From Nitrospinota bacterium (GTDB lineage: Bacteria; Nitrospirota; Thermodesulfovibrionia; Thermodesulfovibrionales; UBA1546): a stretch of 6,174 nt of DNA. Where the stretch lies: contig JAHILQ010000079.1 of the NCBI GenBank assembly GCA_018896985.1, positions 1 through 6,174 of the forward strand, written 5' to 3'. This document shows, one piece after another, positions 5,379 through 6,174 of the stretch. Both the position numbers and the translations under genes were made by a program. How positions within the stretch are numbered: the first letter of the stretch is position 1; each line of letters starts with the position of its first letter. Under the pieces are notes generated by a model, which saw only the letters and a program-made list of their open reading frames with translations, had not been told where the DNA came from and searched no databases.

Positions 5379-6174
5379 GGTGGCTTAACTTTTTTGGATC
5401 TTTAAGACCCAAGACAAGACCCTTTTCTGCATGGCAGATTGAGCTTACCACAAGATGTCCCCTGAGCTGCAGGATGTGCATAAGGGAGGAGGCCGGCGAC
5501 TGGTTTTCCGGCGATATGAGGATAGATGACTTTAAAAAGCTCACACCCTATTTTAAGGATGTGGAGACTGTGATACTTGAGGGATGGGGTGAATCTTTAC
5601 TTCACAAAAATATCATTGAGGCAATAAGACTGGTAAAGGCAGAAGGGGCTCAGGCAGGTTTTGTAACAAGCGGAAGGGTACTGACCAGGGACTATATCTC
5701 AGAACTCATCACTGCAGGAGTTGATTTTGTCGGCTTTTCTTTAGCTGGGGCTACGCCTCAGACGCATAATTCTATAAGGGTAAACTCTGACCTACAGAGC
5801 CTGATAAGGCATATCCAGACCTTCAACGAGATCAAGGCGGACAAAAAAACCAAAAACCCGAAACTGCATATCATATACCTCATGCTTAAGGACAATATTT
5901 CCGAGGCGCCTGCGTTACTTCAACTTGCAAAAGATACCGGCATTGAAGAGGTTGTTCTAACAAATTTGATTCATGTGACAAATGACTGGCAGGAGAGTCA
6001 GAGGGTGTTTAGCGGGAGGGGGAAAGGGGGAGGGGTAAATAAAGACTACGAAGAAATCCTCCATGAGGCAGAGGTAAAGGCTAAAGAATTGAAGATAAAT
6101 CTCAGGCAGCCTTCTCTATCTCCCGTTGATGTGCCTGTATGCGAAGAGAACCCTCTGAGAAACCTCTATATATC
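5375..6174 (+). CDS. Radical SAM protein with probable SPASM-type C-terminus, 3' end outside the window
   Basis: The ATG overlaps the TraB/GumN stop (ATGA, 5375-5378) and the frame stays open for 266 codons to the window edge, so the gene is partial only because the window ends. Residues 28-35 hold the Cx3Cx2C motif (C28, C32, C35) that binds the 4Fe-4S cluster and S-adenosylmethionine. LEGWGESLLH (68-77) corresponds to the SAM-binding GGE motif, followed by the barrel strands GFVTSGRVL (95-103) and VDFVGFSLAG (116-125). A glycine-rich linker SGRGKGGG (213-220) separates the barrel from a segment where C256-EENP and NLYI resemble the opening of a SPASM auxiliary-cluster domain. The rest lies beyond the window. 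SPASM enzymes often modify peptides, but no precursor gene is seen nearby. There is no clear ribosome site, which fits translational coupling. Confidence 0.9.
   Translation, partial: MRWLNFFGSLRPKTRPFSAWQIELTTRCPLSCRMCIREEAGDWFSGDMRIDDFKKLTPYFKDVETVILEGWGESLLHKNIIEAIRLVKAEGAQAGFVTSGRVLTRDYISELITAGVDFVGFSLAGATPQTHNSIRVNSDLQSLIRHIQTFNEIKADKKTKNPKLHIIYLMLKDNISEAPALLQLAKDTGIEEVVLTNLIHVTNDWQESQRVFSGRGKGGGVNKDYEEILHEAEVKAKELKINLRQPSLSPVDVPVCEENPLRNLYI
6014..6035 (+). other. G-quadruplex-type G tract in the radical SAM gene
   Basis: Four runs of 3, 5, 5 and 4 guanines are separated by loops of A, AAA and A on the coding strand, a compact canonical G-quadruplex pattern. It encodes the glycine/arginine/lysine linker SGRGKGGG. 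Folding in DNA or mRNA is a prediction only. Confidence 0.7.

Overview
The window looks like a piece of a bacterial chromosome of moderate GC content, most likely from an uncultured anaerobe of the Nitrospirota or a deltaproteobacteria-like lineage. That placement is an inference, and of low to moderate confidence. It rests on the mix of a bacterial myo-inositol-phosphate synthase gene, a MauE/DoxX gene beside a rhodanese-like leader, an SBBP beta-propeller remnant, and a dispersed repeat of the type that reads 'LSLRAERSNL' when translated. No marker gene settles the taxonomy.

Layout. (1) At 8-84 there is a complete tRNA-Pro(GGG) with an encoded CCA end. (2) At 110-1794 two plus-strand genes overlap by ATGA: an inositol-3-phosphate synthase and a CDP-alcohol phosphatidyltransferase. 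Together they plausibly make inositol phosphate from glucose-6-phosphate and attach it to a lipid. (3) At 1841-2305, convergent on the minus strand, is a four-helix MauE/DoxX-type redox membrane protein with a CGCFG motif. (4) The stretch 2306-2763 is decayed sequence on the minus strand. It holds a truncated membrane leader that resembles the N-terminus of a rhodanese-like protein, ended by a short dispersed repeat, and before it a start-less fragment of an SBBP beta-propeller protein carrying an (AT)8 microsatellite. (5) At 2764-2849 is a short intergenic region with TTGCA repeats and a weak promoter candidate. (6) From 2850 to the window end is a tightly packed plus-strand operon: two tandem paralogous GNAT/FemAB-like transferases, a soluble TraB/GumN-family protein, and a radical SAM enzyme cut by the window edge.

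The most interesting part is region 6. The four genes have a 10-bp gap and then two ATGA-type overlaps, so they look co-transcribed and translationally coupled. A duplicated acyl/aminoacyl-transferase fold, a TraB/GumN putative hydrolase without signal peptide, and a radical SAM protein with a Cx3Cx2C cluster and an apparent SPASM-like start form a cluster I cannot match to a named pathway. Its substrate is unknown, and no precursor peptide gene is visible between the genes. The radical SAM gene also contains a compact G-quadruplex-type G tract in its coding strand.
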